Position numbers and translations under genes: made by a program. The notes below the pieces were generated by a model. That model was not told where the DNA came from, made no database searches, and was given only the letters and a program-made list of their open reading frames with translations. From Spirochaetales bacterium (lineage in GTDB: Bacteria; Spirochaetota; Spirochaetia; JAGLYY01), in NCBI GenBank assembly GCA_023131935.1, contig JAGLYY010000476.1, positions 1-5,956 of the forward strand: a stretch of DNA of 5,956 nt, written 5' to 3'. Positions 5,058 through 5,956 of the stretch are shown piece by piece (position 1 is the first letter of the stretch; each line of letters opens with the position of its first letter).

Positions 5058-5956
5058 ATGAAACGACTTATGAAAAAAGAAATCTATTTCCGAATAGCCT
5101 TGATAACACTTCTTATAATCATGATCACCATTCCGGCAGCCTTGTTTTTGCTGCAACCTGGTGCAAACTTCCAGACCATTATAGAAGAGATCCTCAAAGA
5201 TGCTGATGAAGATCTTATTTTGGGAATCGGTATATATCAGCCATCCGGTACGGCTATTAGTAGAGCAGGAAGTGCACCACAATATATATCCGGCACGGAA
5301 GTTTCCTCCGAACACATAATTGATGACACGAATAAAACTTTAAAGCTTATCCGTGATATCGGACATCTGGACACTTTACCCGGCGGAGGACATATCTATA
5401 TTGAATTCGATATACGCGAACCGTATACAAGGTTCCGTTCATTACAATTAATCGGTTTTATTATTTTTATTATTATTTCAATACTATTTATTGTTTTGTA
5501 TAGAAAAAACCGGGATTACCGGAAAAAAATAAAATCTCAGGAACAACTTGCTCAATTGGGAGAAATTGCGCGGACTTTATCACACGAAATAAAAAATCCG
5601 CTTGGAGCCATCCGCATGCAAACCGGATATCTGAGAAGGTTATTGCACAAGGATGATAATAGCAAATCAAAAATTGAAAGACTTTCGATAATTGAAGAAG
5701 AGGTACAGCGGCTGGCCTTGCTTACAACCAGAATTGGTGATTTCTTACAAAATCCTGTAGGTACTCCGATAAAAATAGAGCTTCGCTCGTTCATGAATGA
5801 TATGATTAAGCGGTTTGATTGGCATATTCTCCTCAATGAGCAAACAGAAATCAAGGTGCATGTGCTGGCGGATGTGGATCGCTTAAGGTCCGTGGTAGAG
5901 AATCTGCTGAGGAATGCCATAGAAAGCATGGATGATTACCTTGAGAAAAGTCCGGT
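5058..5956 (+). CDS. Membrane sensor histidine kinase (3' end outside window)
   Basis: The start at ATG 5058 is chosen by GGGGAG at 5045-5050 (7-base spacing). At least 299 codons are present and the gene is open at the window edge. Residues 12-32 form the first membrane helix and 33-128 a small extracytoplasmic sensor domain. Residues 129-148 (LQLIGFIIFIIISILFIVLY) form the second helix. After a short basic linker comes the DHp domain LAQLGEIARTLSHEIKNPLGAI with phospho-acceptor His176. The ATPase domain begins with the N box ENLLRNAIES (Asn286), and its G boxes fall beyond the edge. There is only a 27-residue link between TM2 and His176, with no room for HAMP. The SHEIKNPLGAI box and the sigma-54 promoter suggest an NtrB/ZraS-like kinase that partners an NtrC-family regulator probably encoded next. 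The signal is unknown; the sensor domain matches nothing I recognise. Confidence 0.92.
   Translation, partial: MKRLMKKEIYFRIALITLLIIMITIPAALFLLQPGANFQTIIEEILKDADEDLILGIGIYQPSGTAISRAGSAPQYISGTEVSSEHIIDDTNKTLKLIRDIGHLDTLPGGGHIYIEFDIREPYTRFRSLQLIGFIIFIIISILFIVLYRKNRDYRKKIKSQEQLAQLGEIARTLSHEIKNPLGAIRMQTGYLRRLLHKDDNSKSKIERLSIIEEEVQRLALLTTRIGDFLQNPVGTPIKIELRSFMNDMIKRFDWHILLNEQTEIKVHVLADVDRLRSVVENLLRNAIESMDDYLEKSP

Noticed and set aside
5552..5929. Minus-strand open frame of 125 codons
   Set aside because: It is a complement of the kinase catalytic region, whose motifs (SHEIKNP, NLLRNA) clearly define the plus strand as coding.

Overview
The window looks bacterial. It contains an integron attC site, a lipobox lipoprotein, a sigma-54 promoter, a transmembrane histidine kinase and a protein with HBM-type sensor helices. 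Moderate GC, the sigma-54-linked kinase and the mixture of bacterial domains fit an environmental Gram-negative such as Desulfobacterota or Nitrospirota. That placement is an inference and is weak, because no ribosomal or other phylogenetic marker is present.

Region 1 (1-1084) is accessory DNA. It opens with a minus-strand remnant of an IS91-like transposase C-terminus with a zinc-ribbon CPxCG motif. A short gene-free stretch follows, then a complete integron gene cassette (381-779). The cassette starts with TTATGC and ends in a well-formed 59-bp attC (727-785). The left core of that attC, GCATAAC, is the exact reverse complement of the GTTATGC at the cassette's own leading junction. The cassette gene appears frame-disrupted. 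The next unit begins at the attC with TTAGGC. It holds the head of a lipoprotein that resembles the N-terminus of a serine hydrolase, and it runs out of frame into what looks like the tail of an ABC-2 permease. I found no second attC after it.

Region 2 (1085-4307) has a hairpin-rich leader and one large gene of 1024 codons. The protein has an N-terminal membrane anchor, two tandem HBM-like helical sensor units 256 residues apart, a beta-rich middle domain, acidic calcium-binding (thrombospondin type 3-like) loops and a C-terminal right-handed beta-helix. It lacks a second membrane segment, HAMP, kinase or chemotaxis output domain, so it appears to be an anchored, extracytoplasmic protein built from a signalling sensor module.

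Region 3 (4308-4760) is a convergent minus-strand gene, apparently a chimera. Its head matches the membrane start of a 4Fe-4S-binding protein but breaks off before the cysteine motif, and part of a Crp/Fnr-type cyclic-nucleotide-binding fold follows. A CRP-like palindrome and a -10 element lie upstream.

Region 4 (4760-5956) has a near-perfect sigma-54 promoter followed by a membrane sensor histidine kinase truncated by the window edge. NtrC/ZraR-type response regulators act with sigma-54, so a partner regulator is probably encoded just downstream. The theme of the window is modular recombination: cassette capture, several spliced gene fragments and an internally duplicated mosaic surface protein.
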